Origin: DATASD01 sp035478835
Lineage (GTDB): Bacteria > Patescibacteriota > Saccharimonadia > Saccharimonadales > UBA4665
DNA: 64,000 nucleotides
Direction: 5' to 3'
Assembly: GCA_035478835.1 (NCBI GenBank)
Contig: DATIJH010000002.1
Location: forward strand, 310,001 to 374,000
Part shown: one piece after another, positions 42,660 to 51,788 of the stretch
Numbering within the stretch: position 1 is the first letter of the stretch
Layout: the number at the start of each line of letters is the position of its first letter
Made by a program: the position numbers and the translations under genes
Notes under the pieces: model-generated
Seen by the model: the letters and a program-made list of their open reading frames with translations, nothing else
What the model was told of the DNA's origin: nothing
Database searches by the model: none

Positions 42660-44124
42660 AGAGACGCGCGACCAGTACAAACCGACGATCGGCATTGAAT
42701 GCCATGTGCAGTTCAAAACTGCAACCAAATTGTTTGCGGCTGTCGGCAACGACGCCCGCGAGGCCGAGCCCAACACGCTGGTGAGCCACATTTGCTTTGG
42801 TTTGCCGGGCGCACTGCCAGTGCTCAACCGCGAGGCCGTGCATTTGGGTATGCGCGCTGCGTTTGCACTGGGTACGACGCCGCAAAAGTTCAGCAAATTT
42901 GATCGCAAGCACTATTTTTACCCGGATTTGCCGCTCGGTTACCAGATCACGCAATTTGACGAGCCAATTATTTTGGGCGGCGAAGTGCCGATCGAAGTAA
43001 ACGGCAAGCGCAAAATTATACACCTAACGCGCGCGCACATCGAAGCCGATGCCGGCAAAAGCACGCACCCGGCTGGCAAAGATTACAGCTTTGTTGACCT
43101 CAACCGTGCCGGCACGCCGCTGCTCGAAATTGTGTCCGAGCCCGAAATTCACAGCGCCGCCGAAGCCAAAGCCTACGCCCAAGAGCTCTGGCTGCTAATG
43201 CGCTACGCCGGCGTTTCCGATGCCAACCTCTATTACGGCAACATGCGCTTTGACGTGAACGTCAGCGTCAGCAAAGAAGAAGGCAAACTTGGTACGCGCA
43301 GCGAAACCAAAAACCTCAACTCTTTTAAAAGCGTTGAAAAAGCGGTCGAATACGAGATTAACCGCCAAATTGAGTTGCTCGAAAAGGGCGAAAAAATAGT
43401 ACAGGAAACGCGCGGCTGGGATGACGCCAAGCAAAAAACCATCAGCCAGCGCACCAAAGAAGATGCGCACGATTACCGCTACTTCCCGGACCCCGATTTG
43501 CCGCCAGTCGTGCTCGAAGATGCGCAAATCGAAGCCGTGCAAGCCGAAATGCCAGTGATGCCGGGCGAATGGCGTGAGCGCTTGAGCGGACTTGGCATGG
43601 ACCGCGCGGCCATCGACACATTGCTCGTGGCCGATGTCGAGGACGAAACCGTCGCCTATTTGTCGCTCGTCGAAAACGCACTGAGCGAGCCGGACTTTGC
43701 CAAGGCGCTGACTAACTGGCTCATCAACGTCGAAATTCCGCTGCGCCGCGAGGGCGGAGCCAAAACGCCGCTCGATGCCAATGGCCGTTTGGCGCTCTAC
43801 CACGCGCTGCACGCCCTAGTTGCAGGCGGCAAACTGAGCTCATCAAACGCCAAATTGCTTCTCACCAAAGTGCTCAGCAGCAGCGAGATCATCAAAGACA
43901 TTCCCGCGTACGCCGGCCAGCACGGCCTCATTCAGGAATCCGACGAAGGCGCGCTCGAAAAGGCGGTAGACCAGGTCATTGCCGAAAACCCCAAAGCAGC
44001 CGAAGACGTAAAAAATGGCGAAATGAAAGCCATTGGCTTCCTGGTTGGCCAGGTTATGAAGCATACGCAGGGCCGCGCCAACCCTGGTATGGTGCAGCAG
44101 CTCCTCAAGAAAAAGCTTTCGTAA
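42649..44124 (+). CDS. gatB: Glutamyl/aspartyl-tRNA amidotransferase subunit B
   Basis: 491 residues. N-terminal catalytic cradle with IGIECHVQFKTATKLF, LPGALPVLNREAV, HYFYPDLPLGYQITQ and DLNRAGTPLLEIVSEP; helical linker; C-terminal YqeY-like tail domain (about 340-491) with GFLVGQVMKHTQGRANP, which holds the tRNA. It phosphorylates and transamidates misacylated Glu/Asp on tRNA. Start inside the end of the small basic gene, with a Shine-Dalgarno-like AAAAGGA just upstream. Confidence 0.96.
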   Translation: MLSKETRDQYKPTIGIECHVQFKTATKLFAAVGNDAREAEPNTLVSHICFGLPGALPVLNREAVHLGMRAAFALGTTPQKFSKFDRKHYFYPDLPLGYQITQFDEPIILGGEVPIEVNGKRKIIHLTRAHIEADAGKSTHPAGKDYSFVDLNRAGTPLLEIVSEPEIHSAAEAKAYAQELWLLMRYAGVSDANLYYGNMRFDVNVSVSKEEGKLGTRSETKNLNSFKSVEKAVEYEINRQIELLEKGEKIVQETRGWDDAKQKTISQRTKEDAHDYRYFPDPDLPPVVLEDAQIEAVQAEMPVMPGEWRERLSGLGMDRAAIDTLLVADVEDETVAYLSLVENALSEPDFAKALTNWLINVEIPLRREGGAKTPLDANGRLALYHALHALVAGGKLSSSNAKLLLTKVLSSSEIIKDIPAYAGQHGLIQESDEGALEKAVDQVIAENPKAAEDVKNGEMKAIGFLVGQVMKHTQGRANPGMVQQLLKKKLS

Positions 44125-44193
44125 CAGATCTGTCTCCCGAGCACATGATACAATGAGCTGGCGGGCTAACTGCCCGGCGAAAAGGGGATTACG

Positions 44194-44745
44194 ATGAAAT
44201 TATGGCAGCGCGTCGAGCCGACAACCACGCAAAAAGTCGGTTACCGAACCATTGTTGAAAAAACTTTTGTACAGCCGGACGGCCAGCGCTTTACGGCCAC
44301 GACTGTAAATGCCGAGGGGCTCGAAACCGTTGCCGTGCTGGCGCTCACGCCTGACAACAAAGTGATTATCGCGCGGCAATTTCGCGCCGGCCCAGAGATA
44401 ATCATGGACGAGCTGCCAGGCGGTTTCGTGGATAAAGGCGAGGATAAAGCCGCTGCAGCGGCGCGCGAATTACTTGAAGAAACCGGCTACGTGCCGGGTG
44501 AGCTCAAATTCCTTGGCACGGCGCATTACGAGGCCTACACTAACACCGATCGCCAGTGTTTTTTGGCGCTTAACTGCACGCCCACGGGCGATGGCCAGCA
44601 GCTCGACGAGCATGAGTTTATCGAGGTGCGACTTATCACCATCAAGCAGCTCATCGAAAACGCAAAAGCCGGCGTGATGACCGATCTCGGCCCAGTGCTC
44701 ATGGCCTATGATCTGCTGCTGGAACTCCAAAAGGCGGCCGCATGA
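44194..44745 (+). CDS. NUDIX hydrolase, ADP-ribose pyrophosphatase type
   Basis: 183 residues. Canonical Nudix box GGFVDKGEDKAAAAAREL then LEETGY, preceded by IIARQFRAGPEIIMDELPGG, the arrangement seen in ADP-ribose/ADP-sugar pyrophosphatases. TACAAT near 44148 gives a leader of about 35 bases that contains a small CGGGC/GCCCG hairpin and a AAAGGGG Shine-Dalgarno. Overlaps galU by ATGA: a nucleotide-sugar hydrolase coupled to a nucleotide-sugar synthase. Confidence 0.92.
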   Translation: MKLWQRVEPTTTQKVGYRTIVEKTFVQPDGQRFTATTVNAEGLETVAVLALTPDNKVIIARQFRAGPEIIMDELPGGFVDKGEDKAAAAARELLEETGYVPGELKFLGTAHYEAYTNTDRQCFLALNCTPTGDGQQLDEHEFIEVRLITIKQLIENAKAGVMTDLGPVLMAYDLLLELQKAAA

Positions 44746-45659
44746 GTGATTTCGCCCCTGCAACTACGCCCAAAGTCACCAAAGCCGTCATCGCCGCAGC
44801 CGGCTATGGCACGCGCTTTTTGCCGCAAACCAAGGCGATGCCCAAAGAAATGCTGCCGCTGGTCGACAAACCGATCATCCAGTTTATTGTCGAGGAGCTG
44901 GTCGAAGCCGGCATCAAAGACATCATTCTAATCACCGGCTACAGCAAGCGCAGCATCGAGGACCACTTTGACACGCCGAACGAAGACCTGCTCAACAATC
45001 TGCGTGCCGGCGGCCCGAGCAAGGCACATTACATCGAAGAAATTGAGCGCATTTCGGACCTGGCTAACTTTGCCTATGTTCGCCAAAAGGGTCCGTACGG
45101 CACGGCGACACCAGTGTTAAACGCAGCGCATTTAGTTGGCAATGAGCCGTTCATTTACTGTTTTGCGGACGATCTCACCGTGGCGACGCCGAATGCCTTC
45201 GGCCAAATGATTGCGTTGTACGAAGAGTTTCAGGCAAGTATTTTGCCATGCATCCGCATCGAAGACGACAAAGAATTTACGCGCTATGGCATCCTCGGCG
45301 GCCAGCAAGTGCGCGATGGCGTGCTCAAACTCGACAGCATTAAAGAAAAGCCTGGGCGAGCTGCGGCACCGAGCAATCTTGCCAGCGTGGGCGGCTACTT
45401 ATTGACGCCCGAGGTGTTCAAATATGTCGAGCGCGCTCTGCAAACGCTCACACCCGGGAAAGAGTTCTTTATGACCGACGACATTTTGCAGCCTATGTTG
45501 GCTGACGGCAAAGCGCTATACGGCTGCGAAATTAAAAACAGCACGCGGTACGACACCGGTGACAAGCTCGAATACCTCAAGACCGTCATTTCATTTGCAT
45601 TAAAACGCGATGATATCGGTCCGGAGTTTCGCGAATTTTTGCGTAGCATCGTTGCATAG
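44742..45659 (+). CDS. galU: UTP-glucose-1-phosphate uridylyltransferase
   Basis: 305 residues making UDP-glucose from UTP and glucose 1-phosphate. N-terminal nucleotide loop AAGYGTRFLPQTKAMPKEML with the catalytic Lys region, FAYVRQKGPYGTATPVL, YCFADDLTVA (metal Asp) and KPGRAAAPSNLASVGGYLL. Length normal. UDP-glucose supplies cell-surface glycans; the GT2 enzyme at 32834 is a possible consumer. Confidence 0.96.
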   Translation: MSDFAPATTPKVTKAVIAAAGYGTRFLPQTKAMPKEMLPLVDKPIIQFIVEELVEAGIKDIILITGYSKRSIEDHFDTPNEDLLNNLRAGGPSKAHYIEEIERISDLANFAYVRQKGPYGTATPVLNAAHLVGNEPFIYCFADDLTVATPNAFGQMIALYEEFQASILPCIRIEDDKEFTRYGILGGQQVRDGVLKLDSIKEKPGRAAAPSNLASVGGYLLTPEVFKYVERALQTLTPGKEFFMTDDILQPMLADGKALYGCEIKNSTRYDTGDKLEYLKTVISFALKRDDIGPEFREFLRSIVA

Positions 45660-45694
45660 GAGTACAATAAAAAGACACTAACAGGAGCCGGCTT

Positions 45695-45961
45695 ATGGAT
45701 ACGACAGAAAAAATAATCATGATTATTTTGGCAGCTGCTCTGGCTTTATTTTTGATTTTAGCTATTGTGAGCGTTATTTTGGTAATCCGTGTGCTCAAGA
45801 GTGTCAACCGCGTAACCCAAAAAGCCGAAAGGCTGGTTGATTCCGCCGAAACCGTCGGCCAGATCTTCAAACAAACTGCTGAACAGATGTCTTTTGTACG
45901 TTTACTACGGAATGTCGCTGATATGGTTGGGCAGCGTCACCGGGAAAAGAAAGGGGAATAA
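45695..45961 (+). CDS. Small membrane protein with coiled coil
   Basis: 88 residues. One membrane helix fills residues 5-32, followed by a helical amphipathic segment (SVNRVTQKAERLVDSAETVGQIF) like DUF948-type proteins. Preceded by CAGGAG. It pairs with a YtxH-type gene starting 1 base after its stop, an arrangement seen in Firmicutes and CPR where such pairs are envelope-associated. Function unknown. Confidence 0.75.
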   Translation: MDTTEKIIMIILAAALALFLILAIVSVILVIRVLKSVNRVTQKAERLVDSAETVGQIFKQTAEQMSFVRLLRNVADMVGQRHREKKGE

Positions 45962-45962
45962 G

Positions 45963-46370
45963 ATGGGTAAAGATGGTAAAAAATTAGCAATTGGTGCGGC
46001 GGTTGCGGCGGTTGGCGGTTACGTTGCCGGCATTTTAACAGCGCCAAAAAGCGGCAAAGAAACCCGCGAAGACATTAAGCGCGCCGCGAGTGAGCAAATT
46101 AATGAGGCCGAAAAGCGACTCAAAATGCTGCATACACAACTGAATGATCTGCTTGATCAGGCCAAAACACAGGCCGCTGATCTGACGGGCAGAGCGCGCC
46201 GCGAGTATGAATCCGTGGTTGAAAAAACGCAGGAAGCCAAAGACCACGCCCGCGAGCTTTTGAGCAATTTACACGAAGACGTGGCCGAGGACAAAGAACT
46301 GCAACAGGCCATTAAAGACGCCGATAAGGCGATCGACCATCTTAAGACGTTCTTGAAAAAGCGCGCATAA
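45963..46370 (+). CDS. YtxH-like domain protein
   Basis: 135 residues. The N-terminal LAIGAAVAAVGGYVAGILTAPKSGKETR matches the YtxH signature (short membrane helix then the APKSGKE turn); the rest is a long amphipathic, apolipoprotein-like coiled coil rich in Lys, Glu and Ala. Likely anchored in the membrane with the helix in the cytoplasm or cell-wall face. Start 45963 is fixed by the preceding GGGGAATAAG and the YtxH N-terminus. Confidence 0.82.
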   Translation: MGKDGKKLAIGAAVAAVGGYVAGILTAPKSGKETREDIKRAASEQINEAEKRLKMLHTQLNDLLDQAKTQAADLTGRARREYESVVEKTQEAKDHARELLSNLHEDVAEDKELQQAIKDADKAIDHLKTFLKKRA

Positions 46371-46390
46371 TTGTCTCAATACTGTTGTAA

Positions 46391-46439
46391 AAGTCGCGCC
46401 AGAGAGTGCCTCGCGCCATCGGCGCGACTTCGCTATAAT
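46391..46439 (+). promoter_or_regulatory. dnaE promoter with a 10-bp inverted repeat
   Basis: Perfect 10-bp arms AAGTCGCGCC (46391-46400) and GGCGCGACTT (46421-46430), 20-base loop, sit immediately before TATAAT (46434-46439). The right arm covers the spacer and the -35 position falls inside the loop, so a protein bound to the dyad would block the promoter. Alternatively the dyad ends the YtxH transcript, though no T-run follows directly. Confidence 0.5.
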
Positions 46440-46462
46440 AAAACCATACGAGGGTAACAGCG

Positions 46463-49400
46463 ATGGCACACGCCAAAGAAGGCGCACTGAGTCCGAGTGA
46501 CTACGTGCACCTCCACAACCATACGCAATACAGTTTGCTCGACGGGCTTACCAAAGTCCCGGCGCTGGTGAATTACGTCAAAGAAACGGGCATGCAGGCC
46601 GTGGCGATGACCGACCATGGCACGCTCTCCGGCGCCATCGACTTTTACAAGACCACCACGGCGAACGACGTCAAACCGGTGATCGGCATGGAAGGCTATG
46701 TTGCAGCACGCACAATCGCCGACAAAGAGCCGGGCAAAGACAAAGTGTATTACCACCTTATTTTGCTAGCCATGAACAACACCGGCTACCGTAATCTGAT
46801 GAAACTCAGCACCATTGCCAACCTGGAAGGCACCTATTACAAGCCGCGCGTCGATCACATTCTGCTCGAAAAATACAACGAAGGTCTGATTATTTTGAGT
46901 GGCTGTATCGGTGGCGAAGTTGCCGACGCGATTCGTCAGGGCCAGTACGAAAAAGCCAAAGAAATCGCCAGCTGGTACAAAAGTGTCTTTGGCGACCGCT
47001 ATTATATTGAGGTGCAAGACCATGGCCACCCCGATCATCCCAGCAAATGGGACGAGCAGGTCGCCGTTAACAAAGAACTCATAAAACTGGCCAAAGAGCT
47101 GGATATTCCCGGCGTCATCACCTGTGACGCCCACTACTTGCATCATGAAGACCAAGAGGCGCACGAGATCCTGCTTTGCGTGCAAACCGGCTCGTTCCTG
47201 AGCGACGAAAAGCGCATGAGCCTCAAGGATTTTGAGCTGCACGTCACCGACCCGAACGACATTATCAAGCGGTGGGGCAAGGATCACCCCGATTTTATCC
47301 GCAATACCCGCGCCATCGCCGATCGTTGCGACGTGAGTATCGAGCTCGGCAAAATCCTCATTCCAAAATTTCCGGTGCCAGAGGGCGAGGACGAGCAATC
47401 ATACTTGCACAAGTTGGTGTACAAGGGTTTGGCGTGGCGCTATGGCGGCATTGATGAAGACACGAGCCGGGCGCTCACGGTAGAAGAAGCCAAAAAGACA
47501 CTCAAAAAAGAGGTGCTGGACCGGGCCGAATACGAGCTGGGCGTCATCGCGCAAATGGGTTTCAACGGCTACTTCTTGATTATCGCCGATTTTATGAACT
47601 GGGGCAAAGACCAGGGCATTGTGTTCGGTCCTGGACGCGGCTCGGCGGCCGGGTCGATCATTTCGTACTCGCTCAAGATTACCGAGCTTGACCCGCTCAA
47701 ATATGATCTACTTTTTGAACGCTTTCTGAATCCGGACCGCATTAGCATGCCGGACGTTGACATCGACATTCAGGATACGCGCCGCGACGAAGTCATTCAA
47801 TATTGTGCCGAAAAATACGGCAGCGAGCGTGTGGCCAATATCGTAACGTTTGGCACCATGGCTGCGCGCAATGCCGTTCGCGACGTGGCGCGCGTGCTGC
47901 AAGTGCCGTACGCCGAGGCCGACCGCCTAGCTAAAATGATTCCAGCACCGGTGCAGGGACGGCACATTCCGCTGGAAGTTTCGCTCAAGGACAACGCCGA
48001 GCTCAAGCATGAATACGAAACTAACGAAACCGCCGTGCGTGTGTTTGATCTGGCCATGCGGGTCGAGGGCACGATCCGCTCGCACGGTATCCACGCCGCC
48101 GGTGTGGTGATTGCGCCGGACGACATCGTCAAGTTTGCCCCGCTCGAACTCGCCCAAAAAGGCGTGGTGGCTACGCAGTACCCCAAGGATCCGATCGAGG
48201 AGCTCGGCCTGCTTAAAATGGACTTTTTGGGCCTAAGCAACTTAACGATCATTAACAACACGCTGCGCATTATCAAGCGTGTGTACGGCGCAGACATCGA
48301 CCTCAACTCCCTGCCACTCGACGACGAGCCGACGTTTCAGCTCCTGGCGCGCGGTGACACCACCGGCGTGTTCCAGTTTGAATCCTCGGGAATGAAGCGC
48401 TATTTGCGCGAGCTCAAGCCAACCGAATTCGACGACATCGTCGCCATGGGCGCGTTGTATCGCCCAGGCCCACTCGGCGCCGGCCTGACCGACAGCTACA
48501 TCAAGCGCAAAAACGGTCTGGAAAATATTACCTACAGCCACGAACTCATGAAGGGCGCGCTGGAACCCACTTACGGCGTGCTCGTCTATCAGGAGCAAGT
48601 GATGCAGATTTCGCGCGACGTCTGTGGTTTTACCGGTGGCGAGGCCGACACGCTCCGCAAAGCAATCGGCAAAAAGAAGCGCGACGTTATGGCCAAAATG
48701 AAAGTCAAATTTATTGATGGCGCAGTGGCAAACGGCGTGCCCAAACACGTCATCGAAAAGTTTTGGACCGATCTGCTCGGATTCGCCGACTACTGTTTTA
48801 ACAAATCGCACTCAGCCTGCTACGGCATGATTTCGTACCAAACCGCATATCTTAAGGCGCACTATCCGGCCGCATTTATGGCGGCGCTGATGACGAGCGA
48901 TTTTGACGACACCGACCGCCTTGCCATCGAAATTACCGAGTGCAAACACATGGGTATCGACGTGCTGCCGCCAGATGTAAACGAGTCATTTATGGAGTTT
49001 GCTGTGGTGCCGGATGCCAAAAATTCGGACAACCGCAAAGCGCCGGTGCGCTTTGGCATGAGTGCCATCAAGAACGTGGGCACTGGTGCGGTAGAAGAAA
49101 TTCTGCGAGCGCGCGAACTGGACGGCGCATTTGAATCGCTCGAAGACTTCCTGGGCAAAGTGAACGTGCGCGTCGTGAACCGCAAAGCGCTGGAAAGTTT
49201 GGTCAAGGCCGGTGCGTTTGACCGCTTTGGTGACCGCTCCAAATTGCTGCATAACCTTGACGTTATTGTGGCGTATGGTGCGCGCCTGCAAAAACAGCTT
49301 AGCAGCGGACAAGTGGATTTGTTTGGACTACTGATCGAAGAAGACATTGCCGCCAAACCGCAGCTGATGCTCGAAGCCGCAGCTACAGTGTACACGTCGC

Positions 49401-50143
49401 GCGAACAGCTTTTATGGGAGCGCGAGCTGCTTGGACTGTATCTTTCGCAGCATCCGCTGGCTATGTACGCTGACTTTTTGGCCGAACAAACCATGCCCAT
49501 AAAAGAGTTGCTACCGATTCATGACGGCAAGGCAACCACAGTGGGCGGCTCGGTTACCGATCTGCGCGAAATCACTACCAAAAACGGTCAAAAAATGGCG
49601 TTCGTAAAAATTGAAGATCACGGCGGCGAGACTGAATTAATTGTGTTCCCTGGTACATTCCAGCAGACGCTGGGCTTGTGGGAACGCGATCGGGTGGTTT
49701 TGGTGCGCGGCAAAGTTTCGGCCAAGGACCGCGAAGGCAACATCGGCGAAGAAATAAAAGTAATCGTAGATGACGCGCGTGAAATCACGGCCGAGCAAGC
49801 CACCAATTATCAGGCGACCGGGCGCAAAGTTAAAGTGCCAAAGGTAGGCGTCAAAAAAGTTTCTGCGCTGCGGGCGGCCAAAGCGGCAAGCGTTTCTGCG
49901 GCGAGCGACGAACCAAAGGCGGAGCGCGTGTATGTGCGGCTCGCAAATAGTCAGGACCAGGCGGTTTTGCTCGCCCTAAAGCAAACGATTGATGCAAACC
50001 CGGGCCAGACTGAGGTCGTGCTAGTGCTCGGTCCGGCCGAAAACAAACAGATTATTAAACTGCCGGCCGGCATCAAAAGAGACGCCGACATGCTTGAGCG
50101 GCTTGCTGCGCTTGTTGGCCCGGAAAATATAAAGACACAATAA
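46463..50143 (+). CDS. dnaE: DNA polymerase III alpha subunit
   Basis: 1226-residue replicative polymerase. PHP domain from HLHNHTQYSLLDG (16-28), palm domain with the catalytic Asp residues D431 and D433 in PDVDIDIQ, finger and beta-binding regions with HIHAAGVVI and YQEQVMQISRDVCGF, helix-hairpin-helix near NRKALESLVKAGAFD, and an OB domain (about 1010-1110, DLREITTKNGQKMAF) with a long Lys/Ala-rich linker after it. DnaE1 type; no separate exonuclease domain insertion. Starts with GAGGGTAACAGCG upstream. Its leader carries the TATAAT promoter described separately. Confidence 0.97.
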   Translation: MAHAKEGALSPSDYVHLHNHTQYSLLDGLTKVPALVNYVKETGMQAVAMTDHGTLSGAIDFYKTTTANDVKPVIGMEGYVAARTIADKEPGKDKVYYHLILLAMNNTGYRNLMKLSTIANLEGTYYKPRVDHILLEKYNEGLIILSGCIGGEVADAIRQGQYEKAKEIASWYKSVFGDRYYIEVQDHGHPDHPSKWDEQVAVNKELIKLAKELDIPGVITCDAHYLHHEDQEAHEILLCVQTGSFLSDEKRMSLKDFELHVTDPNDIIKRWGKDHPDFIRNTRAIADRCDVSIELGKILIPKFPVPEGEDEQSYLHKLVYKGLAWRYGGIDEDTSRALTVEEAKKTLKKEVLDRAEYELGVIAQMGFNGYFLIIADFMNWGKDQGIVFGPGRGSAAGSIISYSLKITELDPLKYDLLFERFLNPDRISMPDVDIDIQDTRRDEVIQYCAEKYGSERVANIVTFGTMAARNAVRDVARVLQVPYAEADRLAKMIPAPVQGRHIPLEVSLKDNAELKHEYETNETAVRVFDLAMRVEGTIRSHGIHAAGVVIAPDDIVKFAPLELAQKGVVATQYPKDPIEELGLLKMDFLGLSNLTIINNTLRIIKRVYGADIDLNSLPLDDEPTFQLLARGDTTGVFQFESSGMKRYLRELKPTEFDDIVAMGALYRPGPLGAGLTDSYIKRKNGLENITYSHELMKGALEPTYGVLVYQEQVMQISRDVCGFTGGEADTLRKAIGKKKRDVMAKMKVKFIDGAVANGVPKHVIEKFWTDLLGFADYCFNKSHSACYGMISYQTAYLKAHYPAAFMAALMTSDFDDTDRLAIEITECKHMGIDVLPPDVNESFMEFAVVPDAKNSDNRKAPVRFGMSAIKNVGTGAVEEILRARELDGAFESLEDFLGKVNVRVVNRKALESLVKAGAFDRFGDRSKLLHNLDVIVAYGARLQKQLSSGQVDLFGLLIEEDIAAKPQLMLEAAATVYTSREQLLWERELLGLYLSQHPLAMYADFLAEQTMPIKELLPIHDGKATTVGGSVTDLREITTKNGQKMAFVKIEDHGGETELIVFPGTFQQTLGLWERDRVVLVRGKVSAKDREGNIGEEIKVIVDDAREITAEQATNYQATGRKVKVPKVGVKKVSALRAAKAASVSAASDEPKAERVYVRLANSQDQAVLLALKQTIDANPGQTEVVLVLGPAENKQIIKLPAGIKRDADMLERLAALVGPENIKTQ

Positions 50144-50150
50144 CATCATT

Positions 50151-50870
50151 ATGCACATACGATTCACACACCAGACGTCACCAGAAGCGGCAGGAGCTGC
50201 AATAGCGGAACAGTTTGAAGCCGGGGTTCCGTACGTGCACGCCCAAGGGCTGCCTTTTGCGGAGTTAGAGTCTGGGCTGCAGGCAGACTATGTGCGCCGC
50301 GCATCGCAGGCCATAGGCAAGGTGACGCTTGGCAGTGATGCTCCGGATAGCGATGTGTGGCGCCTCGACCGCGATACCGATCCAATGATGTGCGCTATTC
50401 CATTTCGCACCGACAACGCATTTTATGAAACGCCGGAGCGGTTTATCGGACTTTGGTGTGTGCAAAGTGCCGCTATAGGTGGCGAAAATCGGCTTTTGGC
50501 CGTGGATGATCTGCTTAATTACGGGGGCTCTGCATCAGTGTGTCGTAACCTGATAGAAGAGGCGGGCAAAATACCGGTTACCTTTACGGACGGTAAACAT
50601 CGGGCGACGGCGCCAATACTGGACCTCGATGCCGGAACAACGCGCTTTAGCCGCGCGCACGTCATAAAAGAAGATGCGGATCTCGCAGGCCGGTTTAGTT
50701 CATTACTCGCGACAGACATCGAAAGGCTAAGCAGCGTTGTGCGCCTGCAGCCTGGCGAGGCGCTGCTTTATGACAACCACCGCATGTTTTACGGCAGGCG
50801 CTCGTATTCATACCGCGATCGGCTTGCGCTGCGGACGCGAATCTTGGATTTGTCCACGGCACGCCCTTAA
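50151..50870 (+). CDS. TauD/TfdA-like (2-oxoglutarate dioxygenase fold), metal ligands altered
   Basis: 239 residues. The pattern FRTDNAFYETPERFIGLWC then GGENRLLAVDDL and LLYDNHRMFYGRRSY with a C-terminal RLALRTRIL matches the TauD/TfdA-CAS-like dioxygenase core. Yet the iron-binding residues differ: HxD is R86-T-D88 and the distal His of the usual LHGR is Y214. The 2-oxoglutarate-binding Arg region is retained. So it is either a non-iron relative or an inactive fold. Starts 7 bases after dnaE with no Shine-Dalgarno of its own. Confidence 0.6.
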   Translation: MHIRFTHQTSPEAAGAAIAEQFEAGVPYVHAQGLPFAELESGLQADYVRRASQAIGKVTLGSDAPDSDVWRLDRDTDPMMCAIPFRTDNAFYETPERFIGLWCVQSAAIGGENRLLAVDDLLNYGGSASVCRNLIEEAGKIPVTFTDGKHRATAPILDLDAGTTRFSRAHVIKEDADLAGRFSSLLATDIERLSSVVRLQPGEALLYDNHRMFYGRRSYSYRDRLALRTRILDLSTARP

Positions 50871-50881
50871 TTTTAAGTGTG

Positions 50882-51763
50882 TTACTGAATGAAGCCAGAG
50901 GTACGCGTCAGAATAAAACCGATGACGCCAAGGGCGACGAGCACCACGTCGAGCGCTGGGTGCGTAACAACAAACCGCTCGCCGCGTCGCCATGCGCGGT
51001 GCAAAAACACGCCGTGTCGCACAATGAAGATCGCGATCGCGCCACCAGCAATGAACGCTATAAAGCCAACCATCCACGATGACACGCCACTGTTGAGCGC
51101 CTGCAGCCTGGCAATATGCTCCGGCGCGGCGATCGTTTGGCTGGTTGCGCCAAGTACGGCCGCGCCCTGACCGACGGGTTCACCATACATGGCAACGATG
51201 ATCGTTTCCGGGCCGTGGCCCTGGTAGTCGGCGGCCTCGGCAATACCGAAACCAACGTCGCGGTAGTTGGCATTTAAGAGATTAGCGCGGTGCTCGGGGC
51301 TGTTGAGCCATGCTTTTAGTGCGGCGCTGCTATTTGTGAAACCGTAGGCCAGGTTTTCGCCAACGGCCTGGTATTGGTAGCCGCTTTGCTGAATAAATGC
51401 CCACGGTGTTTTGCCGGCCGGGCTGGTGTGCGACCAGTAGTTCGCGGCGGCCATGTCGGCTGCTTTGGCGTTGGCCGCTTGGGTGAGCTGCGCGTTCAGA
51501 TTGAGGTCAACCACGTGATCGTCGCTGCGCGCACTATTCGTATCTTGTAACAGTGAGTTAATGCTGATGTCTGATTGCGCGCCAAGTACAGCGTGGCGCG
51601 GCGTAAGCCACACATTTGTCACAAAGCCAACAACGACCAGCAGCAGAATCGGCAAATACGGAAAGTATGTTTTGCTGTAATGTTTGGTGTGTTTGTGATG
51701 GTGGCCGTGGCGCTTCTTTTCGTGCGCGGGCGTCGACCGTTTTGGCGTGTTGGCAAGTACCAT
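50882..51763 (-). CDS. Membrane-anchored CAP (SCP/PR-1) domain protein
   Basis: 293 residues. A His/Lys-rich cytoplasmic head (10-28), a membrane helix (about 33-52), then an extracytoplasmic CAP domain (about 75-215) with NYWSHTSPAGKTPWAF, GENLAYG and HRANLLNANYRDVGFG, and two membrane helices at the C-terminus (about 230-250 and 270-290). CAP domains bind lipids or act on surfaces in many bacteria. The double membrane tail is unusual. Starts with ATG 10 bases after TACACT. Confidence 0.88.
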   Translation of the reverse strand: MVLANTPKRSTPAHEKKRHGHHHKHTKHYSKTYFPYLPILLLVVVGFVTNVWLTPRHAVLGAQSDISINSLLQDTNSARSDDHVVDLNLNAQLTQAANAKAADMAAANYWSHTSPAGKTPWAFIQQSGYQYQAVGENLAYGFTNSSAALKAWLNSPEHRANLLNANYRDVGFGIAEAADYQGHGPETIIVAMYGEPVGQGAAVLGATSQTIAAPEHIARLQALNSGVSSWMVGFIAFIAGGAIAIFIVRHGVFLHRAWRRGERFVVTHPALDVVLVALGVIGFILTRTSGFIQ

Positions 51764-51788
51764 GATTGTTTTTAGTGTAGCATAACCG

